Positions 34,034-41,867 of a DNA stretch of 45,840 nucleotides are shown piece by piece. The DNA is from Mesorhizobium sp. 65-26 (GTDB lineage: Bacteria > Pseudomonadota > Alphaproteobacteria > Rhizobiales > Rhizobiaceae). Where the stretch lies: NCBI GenBank assembly GCA_001899205.1, contig MKVL01000024.1, positions 1 through 45,840 on the forward strand, read 5' to 3'. The notes below the pieces were generated by a model. It saw nothing but the letters and a program-made list of their open reading frames with translations, did not search any database and was not told the DNA's origin. A program made the translations under genes and the position numbers. Numbering within the stretch: the stretch's first letter is position 1; every line of letters starts with the position of its first letter.

Positions 34034-34399
34034 ATGCGCGCCATTGCATTAGTTGCCGGCGTGTTGGTGGCTACGCCCTCGATGGCGGGGCAACTGATCT
34101 TTTACACTGCCACCTTCCCGGATGCGACATCTGTCCAACTCAGCGTCCTGAACAATAGTGTCTCGCAAGACCGCGGCCATGACTTTGATGTCGCTATCGG
34201 TCTGGTCGAGACAGACGCAAGCGGCGCCATCAGGTATGAAGATTCCGGCAGGCATCGTGCACAAGTTCGCTGTAATTATCCGGCGTATGTGAGCGTCGGC
34301 AGTCGAACGTATCCTATCGAAATGCCTCTGAGCCGCTCCTCACATAACGATTGGAAAGAAAATCTCTGGATGACATTCTGCGCGGCCCCGTCATCCTGA
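34034..34399 (+). CDS. Small secreted protein of unknown function inside the Cus locus
   Basis: ATG 34034 follows a very strong site (AGGAGGAGG), giving 121 residues. Signal peptide (MRAIALVAGVLVATPSMAG), then a probable beta-rich domain with two cysteines (VRCNYPAY and TFCAAPSS) that may form a disulfide. I do not recognise the family. It is the only plus-strand gene between 28312 and 38887 and splits the copper genes into two minus-strand blocks, so it may be a later insertion. It converges on CusF, with a strong hairpin in between (34437-34461). Confidence 0.55.
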   Translation: MRAIALVAGVLVATPSMAGQLIFYTATFPDATSVQLSVLNNSVSQDRGHDFDVAIGLVETDASGAIRYEDSGRHRAQVRCNYPAYVSVGSRTYPIEMPLSRSSHNDWKENLWMTFCAAPSS

Positions 34400-34436
34400 C
34401 TTCCGCACCTCACGGCATTGCCCGCTTTGACAGCGG

Positions 34437-34461
34437 CCGCGGGTCGAATTTCGACCCGCGG
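34437..34461. terminator. Hairpin between convergent genes, possible bidirectional terminator
   Basis: Perfect 11-bp stem CCGCGGGTCGA / TCGACCCGCGG with a loop of ATT. It lies between two convergent stops, which fits a terminator, but neither side has a proper T-run. Confidence 0.4.
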
Positions 34462-34476
34462 TCGCCGGGTGCCGGG

Positions 34477-34761
34477 TCACTTGATACTGGTGACCGTGAT
34501 GCGTCCGTTGACGCGGTCGGCTGTGAACTCGATCGCCTGACCCGATTTGACTTTCTTGAGCATGCCGTCCTCAGCGAGGACGAACACCATCGTCATCGCT
34601 GGCATGTCGAGATTCGTCAGCGGCTCATGTTTGATCGTCAGCTTTTTCTGTTTGGCGTCGACCTTTATGACTTCGCCTTTGATGTATTCCTGTGCAAGCG
34701 CGCTTCCGCCGATGGCGAGCGCGAGCGCGAGTGTCGAGAGTGCTTTTACCAATAGTGTCAT
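34477..34761 (-). CDS. cusF: CusF-like periplasmic copper chaperone with Trp-to-Met change
   Basis: 94 residues: signal peptide (ALSTLALALAIGGSALA) and an OB-fold CusF domain. The metal ligands align with E. coli CusF: His36 (KHEP), Met47 and Met49 (PAMTMVF). The Trp44 that caps Cu(I) by a cation-pi contact is replaced by Met (LDMPAMTM), which would give a more sulfur-rich site. It hands Cu(I) to CusB. It is the last gene of the upstream copper block, 26 bases after the cupredoxin. Confidence 0.9.
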   Translation of the reverse strand: MTLLVKALSTLALALAIGGSALAQEYIKGEVIKVDAKQKKLTIKHEPLTNLDMPAMTMVFVLAEDGMLKKVKSGQAIEFTADRVNGRITVTSIK

Positions 34762-34787
34762 AATTGCTTCCTTTCCGCTTTTCGAAC

Positions 34788-35276
34788 TCAGTTGGCGACG
34801 CTGATATCGCCCTTCATGCCGGAATCGTAGTGACCCGGGACCAGGCAGGCGAAGCCGAATTCGCCGGCATTGGCGAAGGTCCAGATGATCTCGCCTCGGG
34901 CGCCGGGGGCGAGCCGGATCGCGTTGGGATCGGCGTGCTCCATTTCAGGGAACTTCTCCATCAGCGCCTTGTGTTCCATGATCCCCTCATGGACGTCCAT
35001 GACGAATTCGTGGTCAACCTTCCCCTTGTTGACGAACTTGAGGCGGACGGTCTCGCCCTTCTTCACCTTGAGGACTGTCGGTTGGAACAACATCGTCCCA
35101 TCGTCCTTCTCCGACATCGAAATGTTGACCGTCCTTTTTGCCTTGGCAGGCTCGCCAGGGTTGCCGATCGGTATCTTGTCCGATTTGTCTCCATGTCCTC
35201 CGGCGTGGGTTCCACTGGCAAGAGCTGCTCCGGAACTGACCGCCATCAAAATGGCCGCTGCGATTATTCGTTTCAT
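34788..35276 (-). CDS. Cupredoxin-domain periplasmic copper protein
   Basis: 162 residues from ATG 35276: signal peptide, a Gly/His-rich start (GTHAGGHGDKSDK), then a plastocyanin-like domain. Likely type 1 copper ligands are His in VDHEFV and the C-terminal Cys-His-Met set (FACLVPGHYDSGM). Proteins like this (CopI-type cupredoxins) protect the periplasm from copper, perhaps by carrying electrons or copper to an oxidase. It lies between a multicopper oxidase and CusF in one unit. Confidence 0.88.
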   Translation of the reverse strand: MKRIIAAAILMAVSSGAALASGTHAGGHGDKSDKIPIGNPGEPAKAKRTVNISMSEKDDGTMLFQPTVLKVKKGETVRLKFVNKGKVDHEFVMDVHEGIMEHKALMEKFPEMEHADPNAIRLAPGARGEIIWTFANAGEFGFACLVPGHYDSGMKGDISVAN

Positions 35277-35319
35277 GCTGCACATTCTCTCACTGTTGAG
35301 GTTGAGGGATTTCGGTTTC

Positions 35320-36678
35320 TCATCCCTGTTTGCCGTGACCGCCGTTCACTGCCGGGGCCATCGTTTTTGCGTCGCCTGACTTTGTCGGAGCGGGAATTTC
35401 CCCCTTCCACTCGTAGGCCACGGTTCCCTCCGGGTGTTGGTACCAGCCGGGATCGGCGTAGTCGTTCGAGGCAAGGCCCTCGCGAACCTTTACGACCGAG
35501 AACATGGAGCCCATCTCGATCGGGCCGAATTGCCCCCAGCCATCCATCATCTTGACGGTGTTGTCGGGCAGCGGCATTTCCATCTCGCCCATGTCGGCCA
35601 TGCCGCGATTGCCCATCGGCATGTATTCGGGCTGAACTTTTCGGATCTTCTCAGCAACCTTTGTCTTGTCGACGCCGATGAAGGTGGGCACGTCGTGACC
35701 CATGGCGTTCATGGTGTGATGCGATTTATGGCAGTGGATTGCCCAGTCGCCCTCGTATTTGGCGTGGAACTCGTAGGCCCGCATGGCGCCGACGGGGATG
35801 TCGATCGACACTTCCGGCCAACGGGCCTCCGGGCGGACCCAGCCGCCATCGGTGCAGGTCACCTCGAAGTCGTAACCGTGCATGTGGATCGGGTGATTGG
35901 TCATTGTCAGATTGCCGACCCTGACGCGCACCTTGTCGTTCTTGGAAACAACCAGGGGGCTTACGCCCGGAAAAATGCGGCTGTTCCAGCACCACAGGTT
36001 GAAATCTGTCATCTCCATGACCTTCGGAACGTAGGATCCGGGTTCGATGTCATAGGCGTTCAGCAGGAAGACGAAGTCTCGGTTGACCCGCATGTACTTC
36101 GGGTCCTTAGGATGGATGACGAAGAAACCCATCATGCCCATGGCCATCTGGACCATCTCGTCGGCATGCGGGTGGTACATGAACGTCCCGCTCTTCACGA
36201 GATCGAACTCATAGACAAAGGTCTTGCCAGGCTGGATGTGGGGTTGGGTGAGACCGCCAACGCCGTCCATGCCGCTCGGCAGGATCATGCCGTGCCAGTG
36301 GATGGTGGTGTGCTCCGGAAGCCTGTTGGTCACGAAGATGCGGACCCTGTCACCCTCGACCGCCTCAATAGTCGGCCCGGGCGACTGGCCGTTGTAGCCC
36401 CAGAGATAGGCAGTCATGCCAGGCGCCATCTCGCGCTCAACCGGCTCGGCGACCAGATGGAACTCCTTCACGCCGTTGTTCATACGATGCGGCAGCGTCC
36501 AGCCGTTGAGCGTAACCACCGGCTGGTAGTCCGGCCCACTGCTCGGGAAGACCGGGGGCTGCATGTCGGGGGACTCCATGCTCGCTGCATCTGGCAACCC
36601 CATCGCGGACGTTTTGCTCCACGCCGTGGCGCCGGCGAGCAGGGCTCCCGCGCCCAGTAACTGACGTCTTGAAAGCAT
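35320..36678 (-). CDS. Multicopper oxidase (third copy)
   Basis: 452 residues from ATG 36678 (AAGGAG upstream). N-terminal export signal with twin Arg (SRRQLLGAGALLAG). All four copper-ligand blocks: HWHGMI, YHPHADE, HPIHMHGYDFE and HCHKSHH followed by Met-rich sequence (TMNAMGHD, MGNRGMADMGEMEM). The Met-rich C-terminal part suggests Cu(I) as substrate. It starts 16 bases after the TolC-like gene and is followed by the cupredoxin and CusF, so oxidation and efflux are encoded together. Confidence 0.92.
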   Translation of the reverse strand: MLSRRQLLGAGALLAGATAWSKTSAMGLPDAASMESPDMQPPVFPSSGPDYQPVVTLNGWTLPHRMNNGVKEFHLVAEPVEREMAPGMTAYLWGYNGQSPGPTIEAVEGDRVRIFVTNRLPEHTTIHWHGMILPSGMDGVGGLTQPHIQPGKTFVYEFDLVKSGTFMYHPHADEMVQMAMGMMGFFVIHPKDPKYMRVNRDFVFLLNAYDIEPGSYVPKVMEMTDFNLWCWNSRIFPGVSPLVVSKNDKVRVRVGNLTMTNHPIHMHGYDFEVTCTDGGWVRPEARWPEVSIDIPVGAMRAYEFHAKYEGDWAIHCHKSHHTMNAMGHDVPTFIGVDKTKVAEKIRKVQPEYMPMGNRGMADMGEMEMPLPDNTVKMMDGWGQFGPIEMGSMFSVVKVREGLASNDYADPGWYQHPEGTVAYEWKGEIPAPTKSGDAKTMAPAVNGGHGKQG

Positions 36679-36694
36679 CTTTTTCTCCTTGCGT

Positions 36695-38152
36695 TCAGTG
36701 ACCTTCGGCGCCTGCTTCGGCAGCGGCCGGTACGTCGCCGCCTCCCGACGAGCTGCTCCCGCCACCGTGGATGGCGGTGCCGAGATTGACGTCGGCCAGC
36801 CAGAAATTGCGCTTGGCGTTGAGGGAAAGCATGATCGAGCTGATCTTCGCGCGCGTATCCGCCAGCAGCTCGAACGTGTTGGTAATCATGCCGTTGTAGG
36901 TGAGGACCGATTCCGCCTCGATCTTTGTTCGCAGCGGCACAACGCTGTTCCGATAGTGCCGAGCAATGTCATAGGTCGAACGGTAGGCGTCATAAGCCGA
37001 TCTGGCTTCCGACCGGACGTTGACAGCCTTTTCCGCCATCCGGTTTGCGGCTTGCATGTAGGCAAGCTCGGCCTTGCGCATGCGCGCCTTGCCGGTATCG
37101 AAAATCGGAATGACGAATTCGAGCTCCAGAGTGGGCGAGACACTCGTCTCCGTTCCGCCTTCCTCCGCCTCCTCGCGTTCCACCTCCACGCCGGACAGGA
37201 GTTCCAGGTCGCTGACGTAGCGCGTCGCCTCGGCCAGACCGTAGGATTTCGCCAGCGCTTCCAGCTCCAGCTTCGCGATCTCAAGGTCGACGCGATTTTT
37301 TAGCGCCTCCGCCTCGATTGCGCGTTTGGCCTTGGCGCCCTTCGGCAGAGCCGGAAGCTTATTGGGAACGGAATAGTCGATATCTGGTCCCCAAAGGCCC
37401 ATCAGCCGCGTGAGCTCTTCCTTGGCAGTCCGGGCCGCGAGACGAGCCTCCGCTGCCTGGCCCACGACCTCGGCGTAAAAGACATGCTCGCGGGCCTGGC
37501 CGGTCTTTGTGAAAGCGCCGGTCTCCCCCAGCTTTTGAGCGAGCTCGGACGCAGCGTCGGCGGCGGCTTGCGCCTGATTGAGATAGGAGACGCTTTCCCG
37601 GGCCGATACAGCATTGATCCACGCCCGCCGTGTGTCCGCAGCGAGCCGTAGCGTTTCTTCGGCGGCGCGGAGTTGGGCCTGGCGGAAACGTGCATCCGCG
37701 ACTGCGACGCGCCGCTGACGGGTTGTTAACGCAAGGATGTTGCCTACCACCGCTCCTTCAATCGTCCGCACGGGATCGACGCCGATCATGCCGACCGAGA
37801 TCGTCGGATTGACAAGCATCGTTTCCTGCCAGACATCAGCAGCCGACAGTCCGATTTCGGCATAGGCAGCCTGCAGGCCCTTGTTATTGAGCAGGGCGAC
37901 CTGCACCGCCGTGTCTGGATCGATCGTCTTCTTCTGAACAAGACTCTTCACGCGCTCGGACACCGTACGCGCTTCCTGGCTGGACTGCACCCAAACGGTT
38001 TTCTTTTCAGTCACAGATTCAGTCCGCGCGGCCATGCTGGTAAAGCCTGCCATTGAACTGGAAATGCCATCCACTGAGGCCGTGGTTGTGCATCCTGCAA
38101 CCACGAGCGGCAGCAAACCGAACGCAAGCAGCTTTCTAATACGGCCGATCAT
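36695..38152 (-). CDS. TolC/CusC-like outer-membrane efflux lipoprotein
   Basis: 485 residues with a lipoprotein signal (lipobox VVAGC at residues 17-21) and the long helical repeats of TolC-family channels (AVADARFRQAQLRAAEETL, and AEVVGQAAEARLAARTAKEE). It should form the outer-membrane duct of the CusBA pump. The C-terminus carries a Gly/Ser run (HGGGSSSSGGGD). It overlaps the upstream small lipoprotein by 4 bases (ATGA at 38149-38152). As a lipoprotein it depends on Lgt and LspA, both encoded at the right end of the window. Confidence 0.9.
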   Translation of the reverse strand: MIGRIRKLLAFGLLPLVVAGCTTTASVDGISSSMAGFTSMAARTESVTEKKTVWVQSSQEARTVSERVKSLVQKKTIDPDTAVQVALLNNKGLQAAYAEIGLSAADVWQETMLVNPTISVGMIGVDPVRTIEGAVVGNILALTTRQRRVAVADARFRQAQLRAAEETLRLAADTRRAWINAVSARESVSYLNQAQAAADAASELAQKLGETGAFTKTGQAREHVFYAEVVGQAAEARLAARTAKEELTRLMGLWGPDIDYSVPNKLPALPKGAKAKRAIEAEALKNRVDLEIAKLELEALAKSYGLAEATRYVSDLELLSGVEVEREEAEEGGTETSVSPTLELEFVIPIFDTGKARMRKAELAYMQAANRMAEKAVNVRSEARSAYDAYRSTYDIARHYRNSVVPLRTKIEAESVLTYNGMITNTFELLADTRAKISSIMLSLNAKRNFWLADVNLGTAIHGGGSSSSGGGDVPAAAEAGAEGH

Positions 38153-38382
38153 GATCCCGCTCCGTTGTTTGTCGGAGAAAGCTTGTCATTCAGACGCCGC
38201 CAATTCTCCGGGTCCACCGGCTCCCGGTGGCGATAGTCGGCGATGACCGGGTGGTAGTGCGTATCACGGACGCCCATTACGGGATCGGCCGGATTGAGGG
38301 CAGGAAGGACGTCCGGCGGCGTGGTTACCGCGCATCCGGCAACCAAAAGCGATGCGAGCATCGCGAGACTTGCGAATTTCAT
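38149..38382 (-). CDS. Small lipoprotein coupled to the TolC-like gene
   Basis: 77 residues from ATG 38382; the frame extends to 38403. Lipobox LVAGC at about residues 12-16, then a short Pro- and His-rich mature part (DTHYHPVIADYRHREPVDPENW). The stop overlaps the TolC-like start by 4 bases, so the two are co-translated. Small lipoproteins of this shape commonly precede CusC-type channels; the role is unknown. Confidence 0.7.
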   Translation of the reverse strand: MKFASLAMLASLLVAGCAVTTPPDVLPALNPADPVMGVRDTHYHPVIADYRHREPVDPENWRRLNDKLSPTNNGAGS

Positions 38383-38473
38383 TGTAGACCTGAAGCTTGA
38401 CATGTGCGTTTGGCCGCGCGGGAACGGATTCCCGACGTTGCGCGCGAACGCCCCCTGAAGAGGGCGCGTCAGT

Positions 38474-38887
38474 TCAGATGTGTTTGGGAGGTCTAATCAG
38501 GGTGGAATATGCACCGAGCGGCAGCACAGTCGCCACGCTCACTGCGAAGCAGCGGCCTGCCGCGCCGGCGATTTCTGGGCAATCCACGGGAACGGCATGT
38601 GCCGGCGCGCAATGGACTTCGCAGTCGTCACCCGCCGATTTTTCGCCATCCGGATGTTTCTCGTCGGCGTCGCTTTCGGCCGCGGAGCTGAGATCGCCAA
38701 CATGGCCGCCACTGTCGTGATGAGATTTCTCAACCTGAAGCTTCGACGCGGAGTCGCCGTGAAAACCTGTAGCGTTAGCGCTTGCGAAGAGGCCGGGCTG
38801 CAGAGAAGACATTACCAGAAACACGACCGCCAGCATCGCGCGGAGCGACGCTATTCGTACGATCGAGATTTGGCCAAGGCATTTCAT
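38474..38887 (-). CDS. Small exported Cys/His-rich protein, CopL-like
   Basis: 137 residues: signal peptide (MLAVVFLVMSSLQPGLFASA), an acidic, His-containing middle (KSHHDSGGHVGD, DADEKHPDGEK) and a Cys cluster (DDCEVHCAPAHAVPVDC). It is first in the minus-strand block running to CusF. It shares the plan but not the exact motifs of the proteins at 10147 and 33483. Likely a periplasmic copper binder or regulator (inference). AAGGG lies upstream of the ATG. Confidence 0.6.
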   Translation of the reverse strand: MKCLGQISIVRIASLRAMLAVVFLVMSSLQPGLFASANATGFHGDSASKLQVEKSHHDSGGHVGDLSSAAESDADEKHPDGEKSAGDDCEVHCAPAHAVPVDCPEIAGAAGRCFAVSVATVLPLGAYSTLIRPPKHI

Positions 38888-39029
38888 TGGAGCCCTTGGG
38901 ACAATTGTTCGCGCGGTTTGTCAAGACCAGTTGCCGTCAAATTGTTGCAGTGCACTCGGACGTAACCGCGAATAGCCCCCTCCCACGATTCTGATTTTTC
39001 GGAATCACGTCGGCCATATCGAATTCAGG

Positions 39030-39180
39030 CCAAGCGCATTGAAACACAGCAGCGCCCGTTTCAGAAAGCGATGAAAAGTCGCTCCAATGCGCCTGTGTTC
39101 TTCCGAATGAGGAGGCCAGCACTGGATGATCGATTGTGATTAAGAAAAGCCTCCCTTTGCGAGGTCTCGCGAATTTTTTG
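39030..39180 (+). ncRNA. Candidate small RNA with a three-way junction and terminator
   Basis: The plus strand folds on paper into a consistent structure. An outer stem GCGCATT/AATGCGC (39034-39040 with 39086-39092) closes two hairpins, TGAAAC/GTTTCA (39040-39045 with 39058-39063) and AGCGA/TCGCT (39067-39071 with 39079-39083). A second stem GGAGGC/GCCTCC (39111-39116 with 39149-39154) follows. The end is a terminator stem (TTTGCGA/TCGCGAA, 39156-39162 with 39167-39173) and T6. There is no plausible ORF. The 5' end is a guess (possible -10 TATCGA at 39017-39022). Family unknown. Confidence 0.5.
39156..39179 (+). terminator. Rho-independent terminator of the candidate small RNA
   Basis: Stem TTTGCGA/TCGCGAA with a GGTC loop and one G-U pair, followed by TTTTTT (39174-39179). 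Confidence 0.65.
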
Positions 39181-39340
39181 CAGCCTGCTTCCTGACCAGC
39201 ATCAAGGCTGCTTCGGCGACAGCCCCCTGAGCGGTCGGCGTTGGAGATTGCCATCATGGCGCGACTGGAGTTGCACATGCCTGACGCGAGAATACACGAA
39301 CGCGTCAACCAGCCGATGTGGTCGGCACTGGCTCGTATAC

Positions 39341-39374
39341 CAAAAAGAAAAGGCCGGACTCTTAAAGTCCGGCC
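39341..39374 (-). terminator. Rho-independent terminator (minus strand)
   Basis: Perfect 9-bp stem GGCCGGACT (39352-39360) with AGTCCGGCC (39366-39374), loop CTTAA; on the minus strand it is followed by TTTTCTTTTT. It should end the transcript of the DUF1624 gene, about 270 bases past its stop. I see no convincing gene between 39375 and 39646 on either strand. Confidence 0.8.
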
Positions 39375-39645
39375 AGGTATGAAGGTCGAAACCTCCAGAG
39401 GGGAACGCGCCGGACGAATGGGAGGAAACGTCCGACGCCCTCTTCATATGGGTCAGTATCGATGGCGTTTCAACGGCACATGGCGGACCACGAGCAGACA
39501 CCACGTTCTTACGAGGACGGAAAGCTCGTGGATCTGTGCTCGCCACCTTACCCGGCTGTTTCGCCCCTCGGATGTGATCTTATCCGCCTGATCGTACAAG
39601 GCAGCCGCGCGGACCGTCGTATGAGTCTGGGGCAGCTGCTGTCGG

Positions 39646-40641
39646 TCATTTGACCCCTTCCTCCATCTTGATGGTGGACGTGGCGGTGCACATGCCGACG
39701 AGATCGGACAGATGTGCCCGCCATTGCGGTGTCTGATCGTTGTTGTAGAGCCGATCAAGGGAGGTCTCGCCCTCCAGCGTACCGAGCATGCAGGCGCAGT
39801 AGCTTGTACAGAACCTGGCGTCACGCGATTGTTCGCAGGATAGTTGGCATGTTTTCAGGAAGGTAACCTGGGGGGTCTCAACCTTGGCCGGCATCACTTG
39901 CGAAAACAGCCAGACGCAGCCGAATAGTACTGGTTGGTGGACCAGGTAAAAGGCCAGGCTGTGGCGGCTGATGAAGACCAGGGGGTTGGCCCACCGGCTC
40001 GGTGCGAGGCGTGCAAGGCGCGCCCGTATACCGGAGGTGGAGGCAAACTTCGCCGTCGCGATCCCCGACAGCACTGCGCCGAACCACGGGAACAACGGCA
40101 CATAGTCGTTGGAGCGCGGATTGATGGCGGAAAGGCCTACCCACCATAGCCATGGATGATCCAGCGCCTCGAAGCGCAGGTAGACGGGCGTCGCGATGAC
40201 GAGCCCGGCAACGGTAAGCGTCAGCAGCGCCGGAAGGCGCAGGAAGGCGAGACCCAGTAGGCTGGCCAGTGCGATCTCATGTAGTATGCCAAAGAAGATG
40301 AACCCGTCCGGCATGGCGATGCGGGTGACGACCGAGATGGCGGTCGCGGCTCCGGCGACCATGGCAAAGCGCTTCCAGAAGCCGTTCCAGCGGATTTGCC
40401 GGCCATGGGCGAGGTACAGGCTGAAGCCGACCAGGAACAGGAAGGTCGAGGCGATGCAGCGTGCGTATATCTTCCACCAGCCGAAGGCGGTGAGACCGGG
40501 GTCGGTGTAGCCGAAGAATTCAAGATCCCAGGTGAAGTGGTAGCTCGCCATGGCGATGAACGCGATGCCGCGTAGGACGTCGATGGCGACGATGCGCTTT
40601 AATTGCCCTGGAACGGATCCGGTCGGCGTATGGATGCTCAT
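39646..40641 (-). CDS. DUF1624 (heparan-alpha-glucosaminide N-acetyltransferase-like) membrane protein
   Basis: 331 residues with about eight membrane helices. The N-terminal motif RIVAIDVLRGIAFIAMASYH and the LFPWFGAVLSGIATAK segment are typical of DUF1624/HGSNAT-like acyltransferases, which move acyl groups across the membrane onto glycans. The last 75 residues form a Cys-rich tail (CQLSCEQ, RFCTSYCACMLG) after the final helix, likely a small disulfide or metal-binding domain. Substrate unknown. The gene has its own terminator and no close partners. Confidence 0.82.
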   Translation of the reverse strand: MSIHTPTGSVPGQLKRIVAIDVLRGIAFIAMASYHFTWDLEFFGYTDPGLTAFGWWKIYARCIASTFLFLVGFSLYLAHGRQIRWNGFWKRFAMVAGAATAISVVTRIAMPDGFIFFGILHEIALASLLGLAFLRLPALLTLTVAGLVIATPVYLRFEALDHPWLWWVGLSAINPRSNDYVPLFPWFGAVLSGIATAKFASTSGIRARLARLAPSRWANPLVFISRHSLAFYLVHQPVLFGCVWLFSQVMPAKVETPQVTFLKTCQLSCEQSRDARFCTSYCACMLGTLEGETSLDRLYNNDQTPQWRAHLSDLVGMCTATSTIKMEEGVK

Positions 40642-41005
40642 GGTCTCGTGATCTGGTTCGCCCCGGCAAGACGACTATCACGATTGCGCCGGGCGAGAGA
40701 AGCTGGCCACACGGAGCATTGCGCCGTCGCATCCCGTATCCAGACCTTGCGTCCGTTAGCTTAAATCACATCGAGGGCCATTTCAGCGAGGCCGCCTCGC
40801 CAGTCAGCCGCTTCTCCTCGCGCTTGTAGCCAGAGGGGCAGCCGACTGCTTCGTCAATCCTGAGGCCGGATGGTCATCCGGCCCGAGGCTCAGTTCCATC
40901 GCACAAAATCATCTCGTGCAGATACCAAGGGTGTCTCGATGACTGCCAAGATGCCGCAGATATCTTTCCCTATCGGACGCCCCTCATTGAAAATCGAACG
41001 TTGAT
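40642..41005. other. Intergenic region with one strong hairpin
   Basis: No gene supported. It contains GGCCGGATG-GT-CATCCGGCC (40864-40883), a 9-bp perfect stem flanked by CTGAG/CTCAG. It lies past the stop of the DUF922 gene (minus strand), so it may be a weak terminator, but it has no T-run. Confidence 0.4.
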
Positions 41006-41593
41006 TTATTCAAGCGTATATAGTGGGAGGCTGGCCTCATGCTGATCCTGCGCCTTTTCTGAACTCTCGACAATCTGTTTAGCAGCGCGATTCAGTGATC
41101 GCTCCAGAGCTGTGCATGAGCCCGGTGCCGTTGCGCCATGGGTCAACTTATTAACCTGTTTAGCTGCCTCCAGCGCAATCGCTTTGTGGCCATCCTCATG
41201 GGCCTTCAACTCCTGAAAGTAGCGGTTCCAGGCCTTGCGCGTGGCTGGATCGGCGCGGGCATCGTCTACCCAGGTTGGAAGTAGAATTTTGAGCTTGAGT
41301 ACGATTTCATCCGAGGTGACCTGGCAGGAGTCTCCGATCGCCGCAAACTTGAAATTCCAATCCCAATGATCCGCGACCTCGCCTTCGATGATACCGTCTG
41401 CGTCCCTCTTGGCCACACGGTGCAGATCGTTATGTATCGCTTGCCGGCTAAGGCCTCGCAGCTGATAAGTGGAATAGGTCTCTTGAAGCTTCACGTCAGC
41501 TTGTGCCTCCACGGCGCCCAAAGCGACGAAGGCATTGAAAACAAATATGCACTTGCTCGACGTGGACAACCTGCGTGTCACGATTATTCCCAT
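41006..41593 (-). CDS. DUF922 putative secreted zinc protease
   Basis: 195 residues with an N-terminal export segment (KCIFVFNAFVALGAVEA). It matches the DUF922 family: YSTYQLRGLS near the start, WDWNFKF, the LPTWVDDARADPATRKAWN block, and the zinc motif HEDGH at 132-136 (HExxH). It should act in the periplasm as a metalloprotease or amidase; the substrate is unknown. It stands alone, flanked by large intergenic gaps. Confidence 0.85.
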   Translation of the reverse strand: MGIIVTRRLSTSSKCIFVFNAFVALGAVEAQADVKLQETYSTYQLRGLSRQAIHNDLHRVAKRDADGIIEGEVADHWDWNFKFAAIGDSCQVTSDEIVLKLKILLPTWVDDARADPATRKAWNRYFQELKAHEDGHKAIALEAAKQVNKLTHGATAPGSCTALERSLNRAAKQIVESSEKAQDQHEASLPLYTLE

Positions 41594-41867
41594 GCAAAAA
41601 TGACGTCCGCCAGTTTACCTCCGCATGCCTCGCCAGTCTCTATCCGGCCGGCGCGGCCAGAACCTGCGGACTTGCACCTGCCATTTGAAATGAGGCGACG
41701 CGAATTAAGTTCCAAGTGAGGATCAATTCAACGCATTCGCCGCCTTCAAGTTGAGAAACGTTCGAGGGTGGGTCTACTGCCGTTGGTCCCAGGCCCTATG
41801 AAAGGCGCGGATGCGCGGAATACAAGGTGGCGTTTCCGACACGTCAACCTGCGAGGAGGAACCGGTA

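Noticed and set aside
35434-36660. 408-codon plus-strand open frame
   Set aside because: Antisense to the third multicopper oxidase; composition typical of a shadow frame.
39462-39653. Small plus-strand frame of 63 codons downstream of the minus-strand terminator
   Set aside because: No good ribosome site, no signal peptide and overlap with the end of the DUF1624 gene; not enough to call a gene.
40864-40883. Strong hairpin considered as a terminator
   Set aside because: No T-run on either strand; noted only within the intergenic entry.
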